From positions 1 to 33,618 of IMG/VR virus record IMGVR_UViG_3300035698_015980: DNA of 33,618 bases. One strand, given 5' to 3'. Below are positions 6,449 to 13,706 of this stretch, in pieces (the stretch's first letter is position 1; every line of letters starts with the position of its first letter). This stretch comes from a virus. The position numbers and the translations under genes are program-made. The notes beneath the pieces are model-generated. The model was not told the DNA's origin and did not search any database. It saw only the letters and a list, made by a program, of their open reading frames with translations.

Positions 6449-6751
6449 ATGATAGAGTGCATTAAATATACAGAATATGCAAAACAAGGTTGTCTTCAAG
6501 GCTTTGCTGATTTATATGTCAAGAAATGGGGTCTAGAAATTAAGGGATGCTCAATTTACATGAAAGAAAATCAAAGATGGATTAATTTTCCATCTAAAGA
6601 ATTTCAAAATACAGAAGGATCTAAAGCTTTTTTTCCAATTCTTAAGTTTAGAAATAAAGATCATATGACTAAATTTACTGAAGAAGCAAAGAAAGCAATT
6701 GATGATTTTTGTGTTTCTAACACAGAAAATGATCAAAAAGTTCAATTTTAA
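6449..6751 (+). CDS. SpoVG-like conserved phage protein
   Basis: A 100-residue protein that follows the pattern of small phage proteins related in appearance to SpoVG: GFADLYVKKWGLEIKGCSIY, then RWINFPSKEF, then FFPILKFRNKDHMTKF and a final helix. Function in phages is unknown; SpoVG itself binds nucleic acid. AAGGAG at 6435-6440 supports the start. It closes the early operon just before terS. Confidence 0.65.
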   Translation: MIECIKYTEYAKQGCLQGFADLYVKKWGLEIKGCSIYMKENQRWINFPSKEFQNTEGSKAFFPILKFRNKDHMTKFTEEAKKAIDDFCVSNTENDQKVQF

Positions 6752-6777
6752 ATTATATAAACAAAGGAGTAAAAATT

Positions 6778-7233
6778 ATGGCAGCACCAAAAGGTAATAA
6801 ATTTGCATATGGAAACCCAAACACTGGACGTCCTGCAACTTGGACAAAAGAAATTATTGAAAAAGAAGCAGAGTTATTGATGAAATGGTGTAGAAAAGAG
6901 AGCTCTCTAATATTGCGTAAATTTGCGTGTCTAAGAGGTTATACTCATGCTTATATATATAAGTGGTCAGACCCTAATGACAAGGCATTTAGTGAAGTCT
7001 TTTACGACGCGTTCCATTTTGCAAAAAGCGTAATCGGTACTAGAAGAGAAGAATTAGACATTGTAAAGTTCGCACAAAGAGATATGGGAATGCATTTTGA
7101 AGAACTCGAAGCTTTTGAAAGAGATAGAGAAAAATTCAAATCTAAGTTAAAGCAAAAAGAGAATGAAGTGCAAGCGCTCACATTAGCAGAACTTAACAAG
7201 ATGTCTAAAAATGGTGAACTTTCACAAAAATGA
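6778..7233 (+). CDS. terS: Terminase small subunit
   Basis: A 151-residue protein directly before terL, with a 4-base ATGA overlap. The N-terminus KGNKFAYGNPNTGRPATW is the typical start of small terminase subunits and is followed by helices with an HTH-like FACLRGYTHAYIYKWSDP (about residues 41-58). The C-terminus is a charged helix (KFKSKLKQKENEVQ), suitable for oligomerisation or TerL contact. It would recognise phage DNA and load the packaging motor. AAGGAG precedes the ATG. Confidence 0.85.
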   Translation: MAAPKGNKFAYGNPNTGRPATWTKEIIEKEAELLMKWCRKESSLILRKFACLRGYTHAYIYKWSDPNDKAFSEVFYDAFHFAKSVIGTRREELDIVKFAQRDMGMHFEELEAFERDREKFKSKLKQKENEVQALTLAELNKMSKNGELSQK

Positions 7234-9482
7234 TTCATGATAAAATATGGAGACTAAATAATATTTATAGAATCGTAGATAAAATAGGGTCTTCTATTCC
7301 ATTCAAGTTAAATTCAGTTCAAGAAGTCGTAGCTAAAGATAATCACAAGCGAAAATTAATATTGAAAGCTCGTCAATTGGGGATGTGTTTAGATCCTGAT
7401 ATGCTTGTTCTAACAGACAAATTAAAATGGGTAAGGATTAAAGATATATCAGTAGGAGATGGCATAGTAGGAGTCGATGAGTTTGTAAAGAAACAAGAAA
7501 AACGTAGAAAGCTACGTCCTGCAATAGTAAAAGCAATCAAAAAGCATGTAGCTAAAAGATATAGAATTACATTTGAAGACGGAAATACTCTGATCTGTAC
7601 AGGTGAACACAGGTGGCTAACACGAAACTCAGCTACTGATTACAAGTGGAGAAGTATAAATGGAGGATCTAAGGATCTACTAAAGATAGGCTATAAGATA
7701 AGACGTTGTTTCATAGAAACATGGGAAACGAGCTGCTTAGATGATATTTGGATTGGTAAAATGCTAGAATATCATGGATTTCTTTCTAAAAGTAGCAGTA
7801 TTGGTGTATATATAAATCTTATCAAGATAGATGATTATGCATTAGCAAAAATTGAAAGCTATTTAAATAATAGAAATTATAACTATAGAATTGATATCAA
7901 TAAGATTGATATAAAATATGTAACTAAAATAGTTATCGGTCGTATTGACGAGATGATTAGATTGATAGGGATCACTAATACTACTAAGTTTCTTAATTCT
8001 ACATGGTGGCATGGAAAAGAAATGCCGAAAGTCAAGGATGGTCCATACTCTACAGTGGTACAAATAGACGACATTGGAGATGGTGAGGTTATTGATCTGC
8101 AAACATCTACTAAGACATTCATTGCAGATGGTTATGTATCTCATAATTCTACATTCGCAGTAATAGATCTACTAGATGATGTTCTATTCAATGAAAATCT
8201 AGCAGCAGGAATTGTTTCTTATTCACTTGAACACGCACAGCATATTTATAAACGCATCATTGGTCACGCTTTAGATACTATTCTTCCAGAACTAAAACCA
8301 TTAGTAGGTATCGTTTCACAATCAGCAAGAGAGATAACATTTTCTAATGGTTCGTTTTTAAGAGTAGACACTTCCCTACGCGGTGGATCTTACCAGTCAA
8401 TTCTAGTATCAGAATTTGGAAAAACATGTTCACGTAGTCCTATAAAGGCTGAAGAGGTGATTACAGGAACACTTCAAACTGTAGGAATTAATGGTAAAAT
8501 AGTAATTGAATCTACTGGTGAGGGAAATAGTGGTTACTTTGCTGAGATGTGCCATGGAGCTATTGTAAGAGGAAATGAAAACTTAAGTTCTCTTGAATAT
8601 AAGCTATTCTTTTTTAGTTGGCTAAAAGAAAAACTTTATAGAACAAGTCAAGTCATATCGTATGAGATAGAACTTTCTGATTACTTTGATGGATTAGAAA
8701 AAGATCTAAACATCATAATAGATAAAGAGCAAAGATTTTGGTATGCACAGCAAGCAAAAATTCTAGGAGATAAGATACGCCAAGAATTTCCTTCGACAGA
8801 AAATGAAGCTTTTTTAAGTAACTCAGACGCTTATTACTATGCTCAGTATATAGAATCTGCTTATAATAGTAATAGATGCTTACATACTAGCTTATATGAT
8901 GCTTTGTTGCCTGTTTATGTTGCGATGGATATAGGAGTAAATGATCTAACTGTAATTGTTTTCTTTCAAGTTGTTCATGGTGAAGTTAGATTTATTGATT
9001 ACTATGAAGATAAGAATAAAGGTGTAGATTTCTACGCTAAGTTTCTTCTTCAAGATAAAAAATATCATTATAATACTATTTTCTTACCTCATGACTCAGT
9101 AAAAAGGAGTCAAGTAATTGTTGAAAATACATATGAAAGAGAATTTAGAAAACTATTTTCGTGTGTTGGTACAAAATTTGTAGTACTTCAAAAAATGGAT
9201 ATTAATCTTGCTATTTCTCACACAAAAATTATGTTTGATAGATGTATATTTAATATAAATAGATTGAAACCATTTTTAGATCATGTTGGAAAATATAGAA
9301 AGAAATGGAGCCAACAACAAGGTAGATATTTAGACGAACCATTACACGATATTCACTCCAATTATTCAGATTGTTTAAAATATGTATGTATGGCTGTTAC
9401 AAAGATAGAAGCAGTATCAAACATGGGCGGAGCCCTAGAAAAACATAAGAAAGCTATTGATATGCGTCGTACTAGATTTTAA
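7230..9482 (+). CDS. terL: Terminase large subunit containing an intein
   Basis: The 750-residue precursor is a packaging ATPase/nuclease interrupted by a 254-residue intein at residues 53-306; the spliced product would be 496 residues, normal for TerL. The N-extein ends KARQLGM and the C-extein begins STFAVIDLL, restoring a Walker A-like RQLGxST in which Met replaces the usual Lys. Walker B is ILVSE (391-395). The RNase-H-like nuclease has candidate aspartates in AMDIG (D567), LPHDS (D622) and SDCLKY (D714). It overlaps terS by four bases. Without splicing the ATP-binding loop is destroyed, so packaging depends on the intein. Confidence 0.95.
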   Translation: MIHDKIWRLNNIYRIVDKIGSSIPFKLNSVQEVVAKDNHKRKLILKARQLGMCLDPDMLVLTDKLKWVRIKDISVGDGIVGVDEFVKKQEKRRKLRPAIVKAIKKHVAKRYRITFEDGNTLICTGEHRWLTRNSATDYKWRSINGGSKDLLKIGYKIRRCFIETWETSCLDDIWIGKMLEYHGFLSKSSSIGVYINLIKIDDYALAKIESYLNNRNYNYRIDINKIDIKYVTKIVIGRIDEMIRLIGITNTTKFLNSTWWHGKEMPKVKDGPYSTVVQIDDIGDGEVIDLQTSTKTFIADGYVSHNSTFAVIDLLDDVLFNENLAAGIVSYSLEHAQHIYKRIIGHALDTILPELKPLVGIVSQSAREITFSNGSFLRVDTSLRGGSYQSILVSEFGKTCSRSPIKAEEVITGTLQTVGINGKIVIESTGEGNSGYFAEMCHGAIVRGNENLSSLEYKLFFFSWLKEKLYRTSQVISYEIELSDYFDGLEKDLNIIIDKEQRFWYAQQAKILGDKIRQEFPSTENEAFLSNSDAYYYAQYIESAYNSNRCLHTSLYDALLPVYVAMDIGVNDLTVIVFFQVVHGEVRFIDYYEDKNKGVDFYAKFLLQDKKYHYNTIFLPHDSVKRSQVIVENTYEREFRKLFSCVGTKFVVLQKMDINLAISHTKIMFDRCIFNINRLKPFLDHVGKYRKKWSQQQGRYLDEPLHDIHSNYSDCLKYVCMAVTKIEAVSNMGGALEKHKKAIDMRRTRF
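7386..8147 (+). mobile_element. Intein in TerL Walker A, with degenerate homing domain
   Basis: The in-frame insert starts with Cys53 (CLDPDMLVL, block A), has TGEHRWLT (124-131, block B with the His), and ends VIDLQTSTKTFIADGYVSHN before Ser307, the blocks F/G with the terminal His-Asn and a Ser +1 nucleophile. The middle (about residues 172-275) resembles a LAGLIDADG endonuclease, but the catalytic-acid position reads LEYHG where a Gly-Asp/Glu-Gly type motif is expected, so cutting is probably lost while splicing residues are intact. Confidence 0.93.
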
Positions 9483-9484
9483 TG

Positions 9485-9745
9485 TCAACTACCTCTTCAT
9501 AAATGAAGAGGCTTGTAAGGTGACTTACGAGATAGCAACCGAAAGGTTGTAATAGGTGATTAGACTAAGTATTAAATTACTACGTTGTTTTGGTTATGAC
9601 ACCAGTGGATGCCTCCCAAGTCTGCTGCTCTGTCGTTTAGTATTAAAAGAGTTCAACGACTCGGTGTGCTAAGTGTAAAAAGCCTTTATAACATTGTCGA
9701 TGGGAATCAACCCGAAAGGGTTTCGTTAAATATTAACGGAGAAAT
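9485..9745 (+). ncRNA. IscB/IsrB-type omega RNA (HEARO-like)
   Basis: The space between terL and portal is highly structured. Hairpins: CCTCTTCA/TGAAGAGG (9492-9511), CTTGTAAG-GTGA-CTTACGAG (9512-9531), CAACC-GAAA-GGTTG (9536-9549), AACCC-GAAA-GGGTT (9709-9722). CGTTG (9583-9587) with CAACG (9654-9658) and ACACC (9599-9603) with GGTGT (9663-9667) cross, making a pseudoknot. The 3' end GGGAATCAACCC, then TATTAACGGAG and an ATG coding MKVFVINKN, is the arrangement of the omega RNA that precedes iscB. Length fits. In IscB systems the guide is 5' of the scaffold, here the terL end. The family call rests on remembered motifs; a covariance-model search would decide. Confidence 0.75.
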
Positions 9746-9747
9746 TT

Positions 9748-9825
9748 ATGAAAGTATTTGTAATTAACAAAAACCATGAAATTCATTCCTGCACTAAAGC
9801 GCAGGGTTTTCTTTCACTAGACTAG
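9748..9825 (+). pseudogene. Truncated iscB N-terminus (25 codons)
   Basis: An ATG with CGGAG upstream opens a 25-codon frame starting MKVFVINKNHE, the usual N-terminus of IscB/RRXRR proteins, followed by a shortened TKAQGFLSLD and a stop. The PLMP block, RuvC pieces, bridge helix and HNH are absent. Only the start region directly behind the omega RNA has been kept, so the nuclease is gone. Confidence 0.65.
9788..9810 (+). terminator. Hairpin followed by T-tract (element right end or terminator)
   Basis: CCTGC (9788-9792) pairs with GCAGG (9801-9805), followed by GTTTT. It could be a weak terminator in the late operon or the subterminal hairpin of an IS200/IS605-like right end, which would make 9485-9825 a compact palindrome-associated element with its nuclease deleted. 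Confidence 0.45.
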
Positions 9826-9828
9826 GAT

Positions 9829-9853
9829 AAATCAATCAACTAAAGGTACGTAA
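9829..9853 (+). promoter_or_regulatory. Portal-gene leader shared with the gene at 17254
   Basis: AAATCAATCAACTAAAGGT leads to the portal ATG; 17229-17253 carries almost the same leader (AAATCAATCACTAAAGGTAC). AAGG is the ribosome binding site. The length of identity beyond the binding site suggests a conserved translation or processing signal. Confidence 0.5.
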
Positions 9854-12058
9854 ATGTTAGATGATTACGAAGCAAAACAGGAATTTTTAGAAAATTATAG
9901 ATATGCTCATGATTTCTGGGCTCCATTTATAGAAGATGCTAAGGTTTATAATCTAGCACAATCTGGTTATACTTGGAGTGAAAGAGAGCGAAAAGCATTA
10001 GTAAAAGATGGTCGTGAACCTATTGAGTTCAATATTATGCGTAGACCTCTTCAGTTCTATAGCGGATATTTACGAGATAATATTAACTCTATCGTAATTG
10101 CTCCTATTGAAGGAAGCGACCAGAAAACAGCAGATCAACTAACAAAAGTAAGCTCTTATATCTGGGACAAAGCTGATGGATTTCCTATTTTTCTTGATTC
10201 ATGTGATGAATGCTTTAAAGCAGGAATTAGTCTTACAGGTCTTAGAATGGATTTTTCTAAAGATTTTATTAATGGTGATATTAGCTTCTATAAACGCACA
10301 TTTAATAGTTTTTATCTAGACCCTACTTTCGAGAATTTAAGTTTAAATGATTGTGGTTTTGCAATCATGAGAGATCTACTAAACAAAGACTCTGCTAAAG
10401 CTCTTCTACCATTTGTTCCTAAAGAAGTTATAGACGAAATACATAACGGATTTCGTGATGAAAAGTTTATGAGCTATCATCCACAATTTACAACGTTTAG
10501 TCGTAATCGTAACTTATTAGCATATGATCAGTATTACAAGAGAACAACTCGAAATCGTGATATGTTGATAGATCAACGAACTGGTTTTTATAAAGACATC
10601 ACAGACGAAGATGAAGAAGCTAGAGAAAAGCTAGAACGTGGAATACATCGCTTTGAACAGTTAAGAAGAGAATCTGATGATATTGGAATTAATAAAGACG
10701 ATATACCAATTGTTGAAATAAAGACAGTTGAACGTCCATTCATTGAATTAAGTATTATGCTAAACGGAGAACAAGTATATGTTGGAGAAGATAGAACTGG
10801 AATAGTAGAAGCATACCCATTCGCTCCAAATATTTGTTATTTAGAGCCGTCAATATGGATGTCATCACAAAGAATACAAGGAATTTCATCAACGCAATGG
10901 AGCATGCAGAGACAGTTTAATAAAAGACATATGAAAATAATTGATATGATGGACTCAAACATATCTACAGGTTTCAAATATATATTAGGAACTGTACCAG
11001 ATCCACAGGAAATGCAGCAATCGGGTCAAAATAAGTTGATCGGCGTATCACTAGAAGATAATCCTTTGGGTCTTGATTCAGTACAGCAACTTCAGGGTGG
11101 CGGTGCAAATCCAGCTCTAATGGAATATCAAAAAATCCTTGATGATCTATCTCTTACATTAGCAAATATCAATGAATCTGTTTTGGGAATAGATGAGAAA
11201 GGTAATACTCAAGTCAGCGGTCGACTAGCTCAAGTTAGAATCGCTCAAGGATTACGATCAAATCGTAAGATATTCGACAATATCGAGACATCACAACAAA
11301 TTCTTGGTAGTCTTGTTCTCACAGCAATTCAAAAAAACTACTCTCCTGATAAGATTGAAAGAATCATCAATGAAAAACCTACAGAACAGTTTTACGAAAA
11401 TGACTTTGAACAATATGATGCTGTAATTAAAGAGGGTGTACGATCTAAATCACAGAAAGACGCTTACTATTACGAGCTTATCAATCTTAAGCGTGATGGA
11501 ATAGTTGATGTTCCGCAATCTGAAATTGTGAGAGCTTTACAAATGTCTGGACTTTCTGATTTACAAGAAGCAATTCAAAAGCAGGAAGAAAATAGATCTG
11601 AACATCAACAAAAAATTGATGAACAAGAAAAAATGGCTCTTAAGCTTGGGAATGCTGAAGTTATTTCAAAACTATCCCTAGCAAAAGAACGTGAAGCGAG
11701 AATTATTTCTGATATAAGTCTATCAGAATCAAGAACAGCAGATGCAGCAGAGAGTAGAGCAAAAGCAGCTTTAGATCGAGCCAAGACTATTACAGAAATA
11801 GCAGGGATGAAAGAAGATAGAATTATTAAAGTGTTAAATTTTGTTCAGATGTTAGAAGAACAAGAAACAGCAGATAGAGAATTTGTTTCAAATAAAGTAT
11901 TTAGCGAGTCGGATAGAGTTAATAATAATGTTGAGACTTCACTTTCTTTAAAATCTCCTCAACAACCTGAAGTTCCTGTAGAGAATGATACTATTCAAAA
12001 ACCTGAAGTTCCTGTAAAGAATGATACTATTTATAATGGAGACGACTTGTTAGTTTAG
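9854..12058 (+). CDS. Portal protein, P22 type
   Basis: A 734-residue protein, the size of P22-like portals. The first 550 residues have the portal layout: YAHDFWAPFIEDAKVYNL, REPIEFNIMRRPLQFYSGYLRDN, then WSMQRQFNKRHMKIIDMMDS (stem helix region) and VSGRLAQVRIAQGL. It forms the dodecameric ring through which TerL pumps DNA and to which the tail hub attaches. Residues 560-700 are a long coiled-coil, comparable to the barrel of P22 gp1. The last 30 residues contain a two-copy repeat PEVPVxNDTI encoded by a 36-bp tandem duplication (11966-12034), absent from typical portals. It is separated from terL by the omega RNA element. Confidence 0.92.
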   Translation: MLDDYEAKQEFLENYRYAHDFWAPFIEDAKVYNLAQSGYTWSERERKALVKDGREPIEFNIMRRPLQFYSGYLRDNINSIVIAPIEGSDQKTADQLTKVSSYIWDKADGFPIFLDSCDECFKAGISLTGLRMDFSKDFINGDISFYKRTFNSFYLDPTFENLSLNDCGFAIMRDLLNKDSAKALLPFVPKEVIDEIHNGFRDEKFMSYHPQFTTFSRNRNLLAYDQYYKRTTRNRDMLIDQRTGFYKDITDEDEEAREKLERGIHRFEQLRRESDDIGINKDDIPIVEIKTVERPFIELSIMLNGEQVYVGEDRTGIVEAYPFAPNICYLEPSIWMSSQRIQGISSTQWSMQRQFNKRHMKIIDMMDSNISTGFKYILGTVPDPQEMQQSGQNKLIGVSLEDNPLGLDSVQQLQGGGANPALMEYQKILDDLSLTLANINESVLGIDEKGNTQVSGRLAQVRIAQGLRSNRKIFDNIETSQQILGSLVLTAIQKNYSPDKIERIINEKPTEQFYENDFEQYDAVIKEGVRSKSQKDAYYYELINLKRDGIVDVPQSEIVRALQMSGLSDLQEAIQKQEENRSEHQQKIDEQEKMALKLGNAEVISKLSLAKEREARIISDISLSESRTADAAESRAKAALDRAKTITEIAGMKEDRIIKVLNFVQMLEEQETADREFVSNKVFSESDRVNNNVETSLSLKSPQQPEVPVENDTIQKPEVPVKNDTIYNGDDLLV

Positions 12059-12240
12059 AAAACTTATTAAAGCGTAAATATCAATATTTAAAATAGTAAT
12101 AGTTTTTACAAATACAAAATATTGTTGGATATTATTATACAAGTAATATTTACTCTATTGCTTCTAAATTTATGTTGACATATAGTAGAGTATAAGAGGT
12201 TTTTATATGCAGCTATTAATATTAATAATGTTGCGCTTGA
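12059..12240 (+). other. Intergenic stretch before the TnpB-type element
   Basis: About 180 A+T-rich bases between the portal stop and the omega-RNA-like segment. A TTGACA (12174-12179) stands here without a well-spaced -10. I see no gene, left end or tnpA. Confidence 0.4.
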
Positions 12241-12360
12241 AAAATATCAGGCCGTTTGAACGACGGTCTAAAGCTTGTGGATCTGCCTTCGTTGGAAGGA
12301 TCTGTGAAGCAAGAATCTTTCGCCTTTAGGCGAGATGAGGTTCAAACGGAAATGTATTAA
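12241..12360 (+). pseudogene. TnpB C-terminal tail remnant
   Basis: An open stretch of 39 codons between TGA (12238) and TAA (12358) encodes a tail containing LKLVDLPSLEG and SVKQESFAFRRDEV, the sequence style at the extreme C-terminus of IS605-family TnpB proteins, where coding and omega RNA overlap. No RuvC motif or zinc finger precedes it. A second frame with ATG at 12208 also runs through this segment but matches nothing. Confidence 0.65.
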
Positions 12361-12365
12361 ATTAA
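12245..12365 (+). ncRNA. TnpB-type omega RNA / IS605 right end
   Basis: CCGTTTGAAC (12252-12261) pairs perfectly with GTTCAAACGG (12340-12349), enclosing CCTTC-GTTG-GAAGG and TTTCGCC-TTTA-GGCGAGA (12318-12335). The 3' part GAAGCAAGAATC, then the hairpin, then GATGAGGTTCAA is the signature of TnpB reRNA/omega RNA, as in ISDra2-like right ends. The guide would follow TTCAA, from 12346. Curiously the outer stem includes the first four bases of that guide. No tnpB or tnpA is present anywhere in the genome. Sense orientation within the late operon. Confidence 0.75.
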
Positions 12366-12455
12366 ATATTGCATTGATATCAGTTAGTTTTCATAGATAT
12401 ATGTATATCTGATGAGAGAATTGACATTAATCGATATAGAAAAAAGGATAGTAAT
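12361..12455 (+). other. Leader of the gene at 12456 with palindrome
   Basis: AGATATATGTATATCT (about 12395-12410) is a perfect palindrome inside a larger ATCAG/CTGAT pairing. AAAGGAT before the next ATG is the ribosome binding site. No gene is seen. Confidence 0.4.
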
Positions 12456-12665
12456 ATGAAAGGAAAAGGAAAAGGAAAAGGAATGAATTCGCCTACTGGA
12501 CTATGTAGTTCTCGTTCAAATCCACTTCCAAAACCTAAAATGACACAACCAACATCTGGTTCACTACTAGTATCACCTTCTAATGCTGATCAAGCAAAGG
12601 TTAGGAATCTTAGAGCAAAAGCATTCAAAGAGAAAGATTCTCTTCGTGGAGCTAACGGAATCTAA
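12456..12665 (+). CDS. Small basic hypothetical protein
   Basis: A 69-residue basic protein beginning with a lysine-glycine repeat (KGKGKGKG) and ending KAFKEKDSLRGANGI. The end resembles small proteins encoded between portal and scaffold in related podoviruses. AAGGA lies upstream, and the stop overlaps the next start (TAATG). DNA or capsid-interior binding is possible from its charge; no family name is known to me. Confidence 0.65.
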   Translation: MKGKGKGKGMNSPTGLCSSRSNPLPKPKMTQPTSGSLLVSPSNADQAKVRNLRAKAFKEKDSLRGANGI

Positions 12666-13045
12666 TGGTATTAACAGAGAATTCAATGAGTAGTTCAGAT
12701 ATAACAGACAAGTTAATCGAAGACAAGACTTCGTTAAAAATGGCAATTAACAAAGTTGTTTATGATGCTATAAATAGTGTAAATCTTAGAGAAGACTATT
12801 TTCTAGTGATGCACGCTAAGTTTGATAAATTGGATCCCTCTGTATTTGTAGTTAGTCAAATGGTTGCTAGTTTAAAGCTTCCACAATTCATAAGTAATTC
12901 TATGGTATTTTTTGTTTCACCAACAAATGGAATTGTTGAATTATTATGGATGGTTCCGGCTAAGTTAAAGGGTGAGAAACTCACTCCAAAGTTCAATGAG
13001 AAAGGTGTCGCCTACCTACAAGCAAAGGGCGCAATGCCATCTTAA
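12665..13045 (+). CDS. Hypothetical protein between portal and scaffold
   Basis: A 126-residue protein with helix-rich N-terminus (KLIEDKTSLKMAINKVVYDAIN) and a beta-containing C-terminal half (FVVSQMVASLKLP, FVSPTNGIVELLWMVPAKL). It is translationally coupled to the preceding gene by a TAATG overlap. No family recognised. Conserved placement in the head operon suggests a head-assembly or packaging accessory role. Confidence 0.6.
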   Translation: MVLTENSMSSSDITDKLIEDKTSLKMAINKVVYDAINSVNLREDYFLVMHAKFDKLDPSVFVVSQMVASLKLPQFISNSMVFFVSPTNGIVELLWMVPAKLKGEKLTPKFNEKGVAYLQAKGAMPS

Positions 13046-13078
13046 GAGGCTATCTTAAGTTTTAAATACGGAGTAAAT

Positions 13079-13681
13079 ATGGAAAATCAGGAAACCGTAG
13101 AACCTGAACAAGTAGTTGATGAGGCTACTAGTGAATCTTACGTAGAACAACCAAAAGAAGCTCAAGAAGCTAAGCAAGAAGAAGAAAAAATGGTTCCTCT
13201 TCATGCAGTGCAGAAAGAGAGGCGTAAACGACAAGAAGTAGAGCAAGAGCTAAGATTACTTAGGGAATATCAGCAAAAAAATGCTGAACCTGATGAAAGT
13301 CAATACGAATCTGCGACAAAAGAAGATCTAGGAAAAGCTAAGTCATCATTGAAACGTGAGATACAAGAAGAAAACTGGGCAAGTCAAAATCCTGATAAAT
13401 ACAGGAAAATTAACGATGATTTGCCAGAATTTTTAAAAATTAGACCTAATCTAGCTTCGGCTATTGAAGCGTCTTCGAATAGATACGAGGAAGCTTGGTT
13501 GTTGATGAATGCATTATCTCCCAAGCAACAACAGCAAGTTGCGCAGAAGTCCAAACCTCAAGCACCTGGTTCACCTTCAGGTATTCCAAAGGCAGCAGCA
13601 ATGAGCGAAAATGTTGATTTGATGAATATGTCAGATTCTGAGTTCAATTCGTGGAGGCTACAAAGACGTGGACGAAGATAG
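13079..13681 (+). CDS. Probable scaffold protein
   Basis: A 200-residue, highly charged and Gln/Glu-rich protein directly before the major capsid gene, the normal position for a scaffold. Residues 1-70 are acidic and disordered, then a coiled-coil (KERRKRQEVEQELRLLREYQQK), then a helical region (NPDKYRKINDDLPEFLKIRP), a Pro/Gly linker and a basic C-terminus WRLQRRGRR that could bind the capsid inner face. It would guide procapsid assembly with the N4-gp56-type shell protein. Identification is from position and composition. Confidence 0.75.
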   Translation: MENQETVEPEQVVDEATSESYVEQPKEAQEAKQEEEKMVPLHAVQKERRKRQEVEQELRLLREYQQKNAEPDESQYESATKEDLGKAKSSLKREIQEENWASQNPDKYRKINDDLPEFLKIRPNLASAIEASSNRYEEAWLLMNALSPKQQQQVAQKSKPQAPGSPSGIPKAAAMSENVDLMNMSDSEFNSWRLQRRGRR

Positions 13682-13706
13682 GTATTTAAATAGAAGGACT
13701 TAACTT

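Noticed and set aside
9485-9745. Group I intron between terL and portal
   Set aside because: A GUGA-loop hairpin and a GTTCAACGACT segment recall group I elements, but no matching P7 partner follows in the right order, no gene is interrupted, and the 3' end running into an IscB-like start fits an omega RNA better.
12208-12330. Independent 40-codon gene starting at ATG 12208
   Set aside because: It runs through the omega RNA in a different frame from the TnpB tail, and its composition reflects the RNA hairpins rather than coding.
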